Virus record (IMG/VR): IMGVR_UViG_3300035703_000201
Coordinates: 1-38,764 of that record
Direction: 5' to 3' (one strand)
DNA from: a virus
DNA: 38,764 nucleotides
This document shows, piece by piece, positions 23,843 to 29,245 of this stretch (position 1 is the stretch's first letter; each line of letters opens with the position of its first letter). The position numbers and the translations under genes are program-made. The notes below the pieces were generated by a model. That model was not told the DNA's origin, made no database searches, and saw only the letters and a program-made list of their open reading frames with translations.

Positions 23843-24045
23843 GCGACTCTACCGTAATCTCCGTGAAGCCGCTTGCTCGCCTCAATATAGGCCGCATGTG
23901 CTAACTCTGGCGTTTTGTGGTGGCCTAAATAGTGATGCCTGCCTTCGGCATAAATTGTGGCCCTCCAACTTTTGCCAGCTTGCGAAACCCCTTTGTATCC
24001 AGAGGTGTTGTTTGATTGGGCGCGGCTTGGTTCGGCGCTGCGGGA
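23839..24045 (-). pseudogene. AP2-domain fragment without start codon
   Basis: An open frame of 68 codons follows directly, in the same frame, after the TGA of the zinc-ribbon gene. It contains a clear AP2/ERF DNA-binding domain: SNNTSGYKGVSQ, WRATIYAEGRHHYLG, TPELAHAAYIEASKRLHGDY. In phages this domain usually ends HNH homing endonucleases, preceded by an NNTSG linker as here, but no HNH part is present. There is no ATG, GTG or TTG in the frame. It is either a remnant, a readthrough or frameshift product, or a missed sequence change. A neighbouring frame offers ATG at 24065 but would need a -1 shift. Confidence 0.65.
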
Positions 24046-24282
24046 TCATCTACGCCTCCACTCATGGTTGCAGTCTGGACATTTGAAGGCGACGACGCAG
24101 TCCTTCTCAATGCTGTAGAGACCAATCTGTCGGCCCCAGCGCCCCTCGGCTCTGGTCGCGCCATACATCGCGGCGATGCGGTCTGCCTCGGCCTCGTCCT
24201 TGTGTTTTTCAAAGAACGTGTCCCAGATCAGATCACCATCAAGGTTGGTGCCGCATGATGGGCAGTGGCGTGGCTCGTTCAT
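24046..24282 (-). CDS. Zinc-ribbon protein
   Basis: This encodes 78 residues from ATG 24282 (ATGA overlap with the membrane peptide upstream). Two CxxC pairs frame the chain: CPSC at residues 8-11 and CPDC near 70-73, suggesting a single zinc ribbon closed by the two termini. Between them is a charged stretch (FFEKHKDEAEADRIAAMYGA). It is soluble and small, like many phage accessory proteins that bind nucleic acid or host enzymes. Its stop is followed in frame by the AP2 fragment. Confidence 0.65.
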   Translation of the reverse strand: MNEPRHCPSCGTNLDGDLIWDTFFEKHKDEAEADRIAAMYGATRAEGRWGRQIGLYSIEKDCVVAFKCPDCNHEWRRR

Positions 24283-24383
24283 GACAGCGCCCACCAGATC
24301 ACACCAATCCAGAAGGCGGCCAGACCAAACAGGATCACGCGCCATGCCATCACGGCTTCACGGTCGAAAGGTTCTCGGCTCAT
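24279..24383 (-). CDS. Single-helix membrane micropeptide
   Basis: This encodes 34 residues. A charged start (MSREPFDREAVMAWR) leads to one transmembrane helix (VILFGLAAFWIGVIWWALS) at the C-terminus. It is bounded by ATGA overlaps on both sides (start 24383 in the previous gene, stop in the next), which strongly supports translation. It is one of four tiny membrane peptides in this operon. Function unknown; such peptides can be membrane-based toxins, exclusion factors or partners of host enzymes. Confidence 0.6.
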   Translation of the reverse strand: MSREPFDREAVMAWRVILFGLAAFWIGVIWWALS

Positions 24384-24622
24384 TGTTCCCGAACCTTCGG
24401 CTGGTAGCGCGGCTGCGTTTCAGCATAGGTGCGACCGTCAGCGCGGCGCAGGTGTTCGGGCGCGGTGCCCCAGACATGGCCTGCACGGTCATATGAGCGG
24501 CACAGGGCGCGCAGATGGGTCTCTGAGGCCCTGAGAGCCTGCCGGAGCCGTTCGTGTTCCTGTAGGGCTTCTACGGCCTCTCTGAGCACGTCCAATTCGG
24601 TTAGCGTGTCGGTTGTGGTCAT
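24380..24622 (-). CDS. Small coiled-coil protein
   Basis: An 80-residue protein. Residues 5-50 form a heptad-like helix (LTELDVLREAVEALQEHERL, RQALRASETHLRALC), followed by a basic, proline-containing tail. It is coupled by ATGA to genes on both sides. The helical part resembles the coiled coil of the next gene upstream, and the two could pair. No family is recognised. Confidence 0.62.
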   Translation of the reverse strand: MTTTDTLTELDVLREAVEALQEHERLRQALRASETHLRALCRSYDRAGHVWGTAPEHLRRADGRTYAETQPRYQPKVREQ

Positions 24623-25017
24623 TTCGTCTCTCCTAATGCGGCGCGGGCTGCGTCCCCGAAGTCGAGCGTGTTGTCGTCAACGTAAACGCCGCCGGGATAG
24701 CCGTCCGCCCACACGGGGAACCTCCCCCAACCGTCATGGCCTCCTTCAAGGTTTTGCCACTCCATAGGCCCAGCGTATACCTTCAACGCCTCCCGCAGCC
24801 GCTCGATCTCAGCCGCTTGGGCTTCGACGCGAGTGTGCAAATCCAAGGTGGCGCGTTCACGGTCTAAACGCAGTGCGTCGCTAGATTCCAACCGCTCAGA
24901 CATATCCTTGAGGCGCGCTTGGAGCGCAGATGTAGCCTCTCGAATGGCGCGGTCTGTTGCTTCCCCTTCTTCGGCCCACAGACGCAAGGCTTCCGTTTCT
25001 CTATCAATATCACCCAT
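24619..25017 (-). CDS. Coiled-coil protein with compact C-terminal domain
   Basis: This encodes 132 residues from ATG 25017, which has AAGGAG nine bases upstream. Residues 5-85 form a long charged coiled coil (TSALQARLKDMSERLESSDA, VEAQAAEIERLREALKVYAG). The last 45 residues are a distinct small domain with Trp/Gly/Asp (NLEGGHDGWGRFPVWADGYP), possibly beta. The start overlaps the preceding small gene by eight bases. Unknown function. Confidence 0.65.
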   Translation of the reverse strand: MGDIDRETEALRLWAEEGEATDRAIREATSALQARLKDMSERLESSDALRLDRERATLDLHTRVEAQAAEIERLREALKVYAGPMEWQNLEGGHDGWGRFPVWADGYPGGVYVDDNTLDFGDAARAALGETK

Positions 25018-25150
25018 GCGCCCGCTCCTTTTCCTTGCGTTCACGCCGCCAGCGCCAGAAATATTCATCCTCCGGCGACATGGGTAGAATAGGGCCATGC
25101 GACCAGCGCGAGGGCTTGTCCGTGGCAAAGATGTTGAGGGCGCGGGTCAT
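25010..25150 (-). CDS. Small basic protein, MTRALN start
   Basis: This encodes 46 residues beginning MTRALNIFATDKPSRWSHGP and ending in an Arg/Lys/Glu/Trp-rich helix. The DNA for MTRALN is shared with the micro gene at 25315 and resembles the openings of other small genes in this operon. Coupled by ATGA to the gene before and overlapping the next one by eight bases. No family is recognised. Confidence 0.55.
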   Translation of the reverse strand: MTRALNIFATDKPSRWSHGPILPMSPEDEYFWRWRRERKEKERAHG

Positions 25151-25278
25151 GCCGAAGCCCTCATGACGCAATCTGTTCGTAGGGGGCATGGCACTTTGTC
25201 ACACTGCCTCTTGTCGGCAGGGCAAGTCGTATCGTGCGATGTGGCGCACGCAATTATCTGTGCATCTCTCTTGTCCAT
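25147..25278 (-). CDS. Cysteine-rich small protein
   Basis: This encodes 43 residues with five cysteines (C11, C19, C26, C31, C37), a strong AGGAGAG ribosome site and an ATGA overlap with the next gene. The spacing (CPADKRQC, CPLRTDC) fits a small zinc-binding knot. Homologues are not recalled. Small zinc proteins are frequent in phage accessory operons. Confidence 0.58.
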   Translation of the reverse strand: MDKRDAQIIACATSHDTTCPADKRQCDKVPCPLRTDCVMRASA

Positions 25279-25279
25279 C

Positions 25280-25315
25280 TCACTCTCCTGTCATGTTGTT
25301 GAGGGCGCGGGTCAT
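25280..25315 (-). CDS. 11-residue relay ORF (MTRALNNMTGE)
   Basis: This mini-ORF starts at an ATG overlapping the stop of the 99-residue gene upstream (ATGA). It ends one base before the ATG of the next gene, carrying that gene's ribosome site inside its last codons. Its first codons match the start of the 46-residue gene at 25150, and its last codons (MTGE) match the end of the gene at 25613. It may serve only to hand ribosomes from one gene to the next, or be a scar of duplication. As a protein it is doubtful. Confidence 0.35.
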   Translation of the reverse strand: MTRALNNMTGE

Positions 25316-25611
25316 GCGGGTTTCCACTTCATGCAAAGACCGTCCGGCTTGGCGACTGCGTAACCGTGAAAGTCGCTTTCGGCGGCGCACATCATCCGGC
25401 TGTCATGCGGCATCGGCAGATAGTTGGTGCAGTTCCCGCACTGAGCCGAAGGGTTGGCCTGCTTGAACGCATCAAAGGAAAGCGATGCGCGGTAACGCTG
25501 GCGGATTTGCTGGCGGGCCTTGCTGCGGTTACGCAGTGTCGGGTCATTCGCCTTAGCCCACGCATCCGGCCACTTGGCCGCAATGGCTGCGTCGGTTTCA
25601 GGATCAGCCAT
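25312..25611 (-). CDS. Hypothetical protein with four-cysteine cluster
   Basis: A 99-residue protein. The N-terminal half is helical and basic (PTLRNRSKARQQIRQRYRAS). The C-terminal half has CGNC at about residues 58-61 and two further cysteines (MMCAAES, GLCMKW), consistent with a treble-clef or zinc-ribbon site. The ribosome site lies within the end of the previous gene. I think of a small nucleic-acid-binding protein, without a family name. Confidence 0.65.
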   Translation of the reverse strand: MADPETDAAIAAKWPDAWAKANDPTLRNRSKARQQIRQRYRASLSFDAFKQANPSAQCGNCTNYLPMPHDSRMMCAAESDFHGYAVAKPDGLCMKWKPA

Positions 25612-25612
25612 C

Positions 25613-26056
25613 TCACTCTCCTGTCATTGCGCCCGAGGGCTGTTGCGCGGCGATGGCGCGAAGGGCTGCGCCGGTCAGGGCAAGCGCGGGGGTGGCACCC
25701 CATCCGGCAACCTGAAATTCATGGTTCCAGCGCGCCAAATGCGCTGACCAGTAATTTGGCGATGGCGTCGGAATGTTGAGGTATTTGCGCGGGCCTTTAA
25801 TTTCGTGCCAGCTATCAGTCGGCACCAGCGACATGGCCGCGTCGAGGGAAGCGGTGAAGGCGGGGGCAGTCCGGTGTGCGAAGCCGCCCACCTCTTGGAT
25901 GCGTCCGGGCTGCACCTCATTGGGAAACGGCTCGCAATCGGTCTGAATGCGATACCCCGGCCATTGCAGCAAGAATATCTCCGCATCAACCTCCCGATCC
26001 GCCCCCGTCAGCGCCTCAACGCGCTCCGCCAGCGCCAGCAGTTCATCCCTGTTCAT
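25613..26056 (-). CDS. Hypothetical phage protein (Trp/Pro-rich, conserved type)
   Basis: A 147-residue protein. It starts with a helix (LLALAERVEALTGADREVDA), then a beta-rich centre (CEPFPNEVQPG, SWHEIKGPRKYLNIPTPSPN), and ends in a helix (PALALTGAALRAIAAQ). Proteins with the LERVE.LTGADREVDAEI opening are very common in phages of alphaproteobacteria and always unassigned. Its start overlaps the previous gene by 14 bases. It is soluble, with no catalytic motif. Confidence 0.7.
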   Translation of the reverse strand: MNRDELLALAERVEALTGADREVDAEIFLLQWPGYRIQTDCEPFPNEVQPGRIQEVGGFAHRTAPAFTASLDAAMSLVPTDSWHEIKGPRKYLNIPTPSPNYWSAHLARWNHEFQVAGWGATPALALTGAALRAIAAQQPSGAMTGE

Positions 26057-26228
26057 TCCGCATCCTTTCGATCTGTTCGTTGAGGGCGAGATAAGCGTTG
26101 GTGATTTTGCGCGATGTGCGGCGCTGCGCGGCGGTCATTTCTGCTTCGTCGGGAATGTTTAGGCCGATGCTTTCGCTAATAAAAAACAAATCCTCGGCGG
26201 TGAGCTTGACGCTACGCTTCAGGTTCAT
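26043..26228 (-). CDS. Small hypothetical protein with duplicated C-terminal tail
   Basis: This encodes 61 residues from ATG 26228, helical throughout (VKLTAEDLFFISESIGLNIP, RKITNAYLALNEQIERMRNE). Its last nine residues repeat the end of the Lar-like gene upstream (TEQIERMRNEPEA), and the matching 29-base DNA (26051-26079 and 26223-26251) spans the stop-start junction of both. The copy suggests that a junction was duplicated when the gene was inserted. Unknown function. Confidence 0.6.
   Translation of the reverse strand: MNLKRSVKLTAEDLFFISESIGLNIPDEAEMTAAQRRTSRKITNAYLALNEQIERMRNEQG
26051..26079. repeat. 29-base direct repeat, copy 1
   Basis: Identical to 26223-26251. It covers the codons EQIERMRNE and the following start region of the next gene on the minus strand. 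Two equal gene junctions within 172 bases point to insertion or duplication of the 61-residue gene. Confidence 0.85.
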
Positions 26229-26592
26229 TCCGCATCCTTTCGATCTGTTCGGTGAGGGTGGCGAGGGCTTGGCGGGCCTTTGCTTCGGCTTGACGCAAGT
26301 CATTCTGCGCCCATCCCTTGAATGACGGCCCGCCACCCATGTGCGGCTGATAGCGGGCGCACATGGTGAAAGCGGACAACGCCTCCCGCGCCTGCTCCAT
26401 CGCCGCCAGTGCTTCGGTCGTGGGGGATTTGCGGGTGTTCCATGCTGCGATGGATTGTTCATGATGTCCGGTGTCCGCCCACGGCCCTTCCGCGCCGCAA
26501 TTTTTGCAAGACACCCAAACATCGCAGATATTGCCGCCCGTAAGGACTGCCTCGCCCCCACAAAACGGACACGGCTTCAGTTCCTCGCTCAC
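26212..26592 (-). CDS. Lar-like restriction alleviation protein
   Basis: This encodes 126 residues from GTG 26592, chosen because it overlaps the stop of the preceding micro gene (GTGA). Residues 5-55 match the Lar family: LKPCPFCGGEAVL, WVSCKNCGAEGP, then SIAAWNTR, with a four-cysteine zinc site. Lar of the Rac prophage relieves type I restriction by modulating the host enzyme. Many phages carry short homologues of unproven activity. The C-terminal 70 residues are helical and not part of the core family (EQAREALSAFTMCARYQPHM). Confidence 0.78.
   Translation of the reverse strand: MSEELKPCPFCGGEAVLTGGNICDVWVSCKNCGAEGPWADTGHHEQSIAAWNTRKSPTTEALAAMEQAREALSAFTMCARYQPHMGGGPSFKGWAQNDLRQAEAKARQALATLTEQIERMRNEPEA
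26223..26251. repeat. 29-base direct repeat, copy 2
   Basis: Identical to 26051-26079, at the junction between the Lar-like gene and the 61-residue gene. Recombination between the copies would exactly remove the 61-residue gene and leave a working junction. Confidence 0.85.
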
Positions 26593-26651
26593 TTGCTTTC
26601 TCCCGTCAGGTGGGACTTTTCCGCCAGCAGGCAGGTGCGTTCGGGGGTCAT
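26589..26651 (-). CDS. 20-residue coupling ORF before the Lar-like gene
   Basis: MTPERTCLLAEKSHLTGESK starts with ATG overlapping the stop of the 63-residue gene and stops with GTGA overlapping the Lar start. The perfect overlaps on both sides suggest it is translated, at least as a bridge for ribosomes; its last codons contain a GGGAG ribosome site for the Lar gene. The product itself may have no role. Confidence 0.4.
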   Translation of the reverse strand: MTPERTCLLAEKSHLTGESK

Positions 26652-26839
26652 GCTGGCCTCCGCAGGTCAGCAAGCGCCCGCGTCAAGTCGAGGCTGGCAC
26701 GGCGACAAGCCCCGCTTTCACGGCATCCCTGAAAGTCGTAAATGTCGTTCAGCGTGCGCCGTTCTTCCAGCGCCTTCACAGTTGCGAGAAAACGCTTGGC
26801 TTCAGCCTTAGCGACGGCAAGTTTCTTTGCGTCCATCAT
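26648..26839 (-). CDS. Small helical basic protein
   Basis: This encodes 63 residues from ATG 26839, with GGAG seven bases before; TTG 26851 is an alternative start. A Lys/Ala-rich helix (AKKLAVAKAEAKRFLATVKA) is followed by two cysteines (GCRESGAC) and a second helix (LDLTRALADLRRPA). It starts two bases after the stop of the membrane peptide upstream. No family is recognised. Confidence 0.6.
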   Translation of the reverse strand: MMDAKKLAVAKAEAKRFLATVKALEERRTLNDIYDFQGCRESGACRRASLDLTRALADLRRPA

Positions 26840-26840
26840 C

Positions 26841-26957
26841 TTATTCTCCAATCATTGCCAGCAGCCCCGCCACCAGCGGCAGGGCGAGCATCATTACAGG
26901 TATCAGCAGCGCAGTGCGGTTGTGCTGCCATGCGGTGCGGATTAGGGCGCGGATCAT
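26841..26957 (-). CDS. Single-helix membrane micropeptide (AWQH type)
   Basis: This encodes 38 residues: a basic start MIRALIRTAWQHNRTALL followed by a transmembrane helix (IPVMMLALPLVAGLLAMIG). The MI.R.L...AWQH pattern reappears in the 34-residue peptide at 28391-28495, so the two are paralogues. The ATG overlaps the stop of the repeat protein. The inner-membrane, N-in orientation is inferred from the positive start. Confidence 0.6.
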   Translation of the reverse strand: MIRALIRTAWQHNRTALLIPVMMLALPLVAGLLAMIGE

Positions 26958-27997
26958 GCGACTGCCACCAGCTTGCCAGCCTTGGCATGATACCAAACGC
27001 CAGCCTTAATGCCATTCTTGCCGGTGATCCCGCAGGCCACGGATGCGATGGAACCGTCATCGGCAAACTCGGTGCAATAGAGCGCCTGACCGTAGCCCTC
27101 GCACATCACCTTGCCTTGATACGCGTGGGAAAAGGCCGCGCCGCGAGTGCCACTGTTCGAAGCCGCGCCGCAATCGCCACTGTTCGAAGCCGCGCCGCGA
27201 GCGCCACTGTTCGAAGCCGCGCCGCAATCGCCACTGTTCGAAGCCGCGCCGCAATCGCCACTGTTCGAAGCCGCGCCGCAATCGCCACTGTTCGAAGCCG
27301 CGCCGCGAGTGCCACTGTTCGAAGCCGCGCCGCGAGTGCCACTGTTCGAAGCCGCGCCGCAATCGCCACTGTTCGAAGCCGCGCCGCCGTAGCCACTGTT
27401 CGAAGCCGCGCCGCCGTAGCCACTGTTCGAAGCCGCGCCGCGAGTGCCACTGTTCGAAGCCGCGCCGTAATCGCCACTGTTCGAAGCCGCGCCGCAATCG
27501 CCACTGTTCGAAGCCGCGCCGCGAGCGCCACTGTTCGAAGCCGCGCCGCCGTAGCCACTGTTCGAAGCCGCGCCGCGAGTGCCACTGTTCGAAGCCGCGC
27601 CGTAATCGCCACTGTTCGAAGCCGCGCCGCGAGTGCCACTGTTCGAAGCCGCGCCTTTAGCCTTCTTCGCACACCACTCAGTAACACGGCGCATCAATTC
27701 GCCCATCGTGATTTCAACGCCAATCGTAATGCTGGCGCTGGCGATCTTGTTGCCATCACGATCCGTCGCGCCCGATGCGGCCACATCGAAGTAGCGCGAT
27801 ACCCCCGGCGCGTAGTATTCAAACACAGCATGGGGTGGGTTTTCATCGTCCACGGGGCAGGCATGAAAGCCGCTTTCGCAAGCCCTCACAGGCCCGTCGA
27901 TAGTGTAGGTCTTGCCGACTTCAAACTGATAGCCACGGCAAGTCATGTCTTGGTTCATGCCCTTGATCGCGTGCACGGCTTCACTCTTCTTCGTCAT
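26954..27997 (-). CDS. Repeat protein with 19 x 9-residue array (DUF7666-like N-terminus)
   Basis: A 347-residue protein. Residues 10-105 are a conserved phage domain (KGMNQDMTCRGYQFEVGKTY, ACESGFHAC, YYAPGVSRYFDV, ASASITIGVEI), which I associate with DUF7666 from memory. Residues 115-285 are 19 perfect-length units GAASNSGxx, where xx is TR, DC, YG, DY or AR. Residues 286-347 form a closing domain (GKVMCEGYGQALYC, GVWYHAKAGKLVAVA). The array would suit a beta-solenoid. Similar Ala-Ser-Gly repeats occur in other phage proteins of this family; the role is unknown. It is coupled at both ends to membrane micropeptide genes. Confidence 0.8.
   Translation of the reverse strand: MTKKSEAVHAIKGMNQDMTCRGYQFEVGKTYTIDGPVRACESGFHACPVDDENPPHAVFEYYAPGVSRYFDVAASGATDRDGNKIASASITIGVEITMGELMRRVTEWCAKKAKGAASNSGTRGAASNSGDYGAASNSGTRGAASNSGYGGAASNSGARGAASNSGDCGAASNSGDYGAASNSGTRGAASNSGYGGAASNSGYGGAASNSGDCGAASNSGTRGAASNSGTRGAASNSGDCGAASNSGDCGAASNSGDCGAASNSGARGAASNSGDCGAASNSGTRGAAFSHAYQGKVMCEGYGQALYCTEFADDGSIASVACGITGKNGIKAGVWYHAKAGKLVAVA
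27143..27655 (-). repeat. Array of nineteen 27-bp coding repeats
   Basis: Nineteen head-to-tail units, 27 bp each, with 21 almost invariant bases containing the palindrome TTCGAA and six variable bases encoding residues 8-9. The near identity at silent positions indicates recent expansion or gene conversion. The unit length is a multiple of three and lacks stops, so several frames on both strands are open across it; those are by-products. Confidence 0.95.
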
Positions 27998-28098
27998 TAG
28001 AAAACTCCCTTAAAAGCAGCCCACACTCCGCCAGAAACCGCCAGCCAGAACACCGCCAAGCCAGCGATGCACCAGCGCCAGAATTGAGCGCGGGTCAT
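27997..28098 (-). CDS. Single-helix membrane micropeptide (Trp-rich)
   Basis: This encodes 33 residues: MTRAQFWRWCIAGLAVFWLA and a further hydrophobic stretch ending WAAFKGVF. One transmembrane helix follows a short basic start. The ATG overlaps the stop of the 58-residue gene, and its TAA overlaps the ATG of the repeat protein. It shares the MTRA opening and the AVFWLA/AAFWIG helix style with the peptide at 24279-24383. Confidence 0.6.
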   Translation of the reverse strand: MTRAQFWRWCIAGLAVFWLAVSGGVWAAFKGVF

Positions 28099-28271
28099 GC
28101 GTCCCACTCCTTATCAAGCTGCGCCCTACGTTCGGGCGACATATTGGCCCGATGCTGGCGGGCGTGTTCGAGCGCCGTGAGGCCGTCACCATTATTATAT
28201 TGGCCGCGCCAAGCTGACATCTCTGCCGCAACGTGCGCTTCGATACGTGTTTTTTGTCCGCTGTTACGCAT
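28095..28271 (-). CDS. Small hydrophilic protein
   Basis: This encodes 58 residues, MRNSGQKTRIEAHVAAEMSA followed by polar helix (LEHARQHRANMSPERRAQLD). It is predicted helical and soluble, with a GGAGAG ribosome site. The start overlaps the previous gene by eight bases and the stop overlaps the next by four. No family is recognised. Confidence 0.6.
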   Translation of the reverse strand: MRNSGQKTRIEAHVAAEMSAWRGQYNNGDGLTALEHARQHRANMSPERRAQLDKEWDA

Positions 28272-28401
28272 AAGCTCTCTCCATAATTTCTGCCGCCTGA
28301 GCCTCGTATTCGGTCAGGTCGAACATGTGTTGCACCTCTAACGGGATGCCGTCGTCCTCGGCAAGCCACGCAACCCAATTGGCCATGGCATTAGATCGCA
28401 T
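28264..28401 (-). CDS. Small acidic protein
   Basis: This encodes 45 residues from ATG 28401, which has GGAG six bases upstream; an internal ATG gives 40 residues. The sequence is acidic and helical (NWVAWLAEDDGIPLEVQHMF, LTEYEAQAAEIMERAYA). It overlaps the preceding micropeptide gene by 11 bases. No family is recognised. Confidence 0.55.
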   Translation of the reverse strand: MRSNAMANWVAWLAEDDGIPLEVQHMFDLTEYEAQAAEIMERAYA

Positions 28402-28495
28402 ATAGCACTCCGACAAACGCGAAAGCGGCCAACATGGCGAACAACCCGCCCTTGTCATGCTGCCATGCGGCGGCGAGTAGCTGGCGGTAAATCAT
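28391..28495 (-). CDS. Single-helix membrane micropeptide (AWQH type, paralogue)
   Basis: This encodes 34 residues: MIYRQLLAAAWQHDKGGLFA, then a transmembrane helix (MLAAFAFVGVLYAI). The AWQH motif, charge layout and helix place match the peptide at 26841-26957. The ATG overlaps the stop of the 89-residue gene (ATGA). Membrane insertion is predicted; function unknown. Confidence 0.6.
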   Translation of the reverse strand: MIYRQLLAAAWQHDKGGLFAMLAAFAFVGVLYAI

Positions 28496-28761
28496 GCCGA
28501 CACCATGCCGTAAGTGCTGCGAGTATGCGACAAGGCGTTACCTTCATCTTCGGCGCAATACACCGTGACCAGCCAAGGCCACTGCCTGCCGAGCGACCAG
28601 TTGTTGCGCGCAATATGAAGCGCCTCAGCTTCACGGTTGCCGTCTGGATTAACGCCGACTTCCCAAGTAAAGGTGCGCGGCGGATAATTGCCGAAGCCCT
28701 GATCGGTGAAGGTGATTTGCGCAATCCACTTTTCGCGGACGGGCGGAATGTAAGCACTCAT
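28492..28761 (-). CDS. Hypothetical protein, beta-rich
   Basis: An 89-residue protein with a strong AAGGAG ribosome site. It contains EKWIAQITFTDQGFGNYPPR, a strand-rich centre, an EALHIARNNWSLGRQWPW helix-turn and a C-terminal VTVYCAED strand. It appears to be a compact alpha/beta domain. It is separated by 65 bases from the gene upstream, a gap that includes a weak hairpin and T-run (minus strand), so its expression may be attenuated. No family is recognised. Confidence 0.65.
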   Translation of the reverse strand: MSAYIPPVREKWIAQITFTDQGFGNYPPRTFTWEVGVNPDGNREAEALHIARNNWSLGRQWPWLVTVYCAEDEGNALSHTRSTYGMVSA

Positions 28762-28826
28762 GATGTCTCTCCTTGTTGCACTTAAAAATTGCGAAGGCCT
28801 CGGCCTAGTGCGGTTGGCGAAGGTCG

Positions 28827-29123
28827 CTATGCGGCCTCCACGTCAATCGTTTCAACCTTGCCAGTGAGGCAGGCGGTCAAGAGCGCAGCCGCACACTCGG
28901 TCGCGCTGGCATATTTGCTGGCGGCGCTGTAGCCCATCGCCTCAATGCAAGCGTCAAACAGCTTCCATTCCGGCACGAAGAAAACGGTGCGCAGATAATC
29001 CCGCGTTGCATACGGGTGCGCCATCACGTCCTCGATCTGCGGACGGCGCAGGCAGTCGTTAAACAGCCCGTCAATAATCTCGAACTGCGCGAGGGTGATT
29101 TGGGTGGGAAGGGCGTTGGTCAT
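28827..29123 (-). CDS. First gene of the leftward operon, hypothetical
   Basis: This encodes 98 residues from ATG 29123 with AAGGAG eight bases upstream. It is helical: TLAQFEIIDGLFNDCLRRPQ, RDYLRTVFFVPEWKLFDACI, ECAAALLTACLTGKVETIDV. Soluble, with three cysteines and no metal pattern. As the promoter-proximal gene it should be the best expressed of the operon. An early host-takeover role is plausible but unsupported by family. Confidence 0.65.
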   Translation of the reverse strand: MTNALPTQITLAQFEIIDGLFNDCLRRPQIEDVMAHPYATRDYLRTVFFVPEWKLFDACIEAMGYSAASKYASATECAAALLTACLTGKVETIDVEAA

Positions 29124-29171
29124 GTCAGGCTCTCCTTGTTGCCCGATCTTTCTGGCACAAGGCCTAAATGC

Positions 29172-29177
29172 TGTCAA
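29172..29177 (-). promoter_or_regulatory. Consensus -35 box for the leftward operon
   Basis: On the minus strand TTGACA lies 49 bases before the start of the 98-residue gene. A matching -10 is not obvious at 17 bases (CAGAAA), so the promoter may have a weak -10 or need an activator. The site sits between the two divergent operons. Confidence 0.4.
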
Positions 29178-29191
29178 ACACATTTTTAATG

Positions 29192-29219
29192 TTGCCATGC
29201 TGTTTTTTACGTTTATGCT
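29192..29219 (+). promoter_or_regulatory. Promoter for the rightward replication operon
   Basis: TTGCCA (29192-29197) and TATGCT (29214-29219) with a 16-base spacer form a reasonable sigma70-type promoter, 26 bases before the GTG start at 29246. A T-rich tract lies in the spacer. It diverges from the leftward -35 box at 29172. Confidence 0.5.
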
Positions 29220-29245
29220 GACCGGACTAGCAAAGGAGATTGCCA

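Noticed and set aside
23925-24212. 95-codon minus-strand frame overlapping the zinc-ribbon and AP2 frames
   Set aside because: It is out of frame with both recognisable domains. Only its ATG at 24065 is of interest, as a possible start if a shift into the AP2 frame occurred.
27143-27655. CRISPR-like array
   Set aside because: Units are head-to-tail with no unique spacers and keep one reading frame inside a well-formed gene, so this is a coding repeat.
27043-27687. Several open frames on both strands across the 27-bp repeats
   Set aside because: A stop-free repeat whose length is a multiple of three keeps other frames open automatically; their products are simple Arg/Ser/Phe repeats.
26341-28000. 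Long plus-strand frames through the leftward operon, including one of 509 codons
   Set aside because: They exist because the repeat region is open in many frames and because they oppose GC-rich genes; no start signals or domains.
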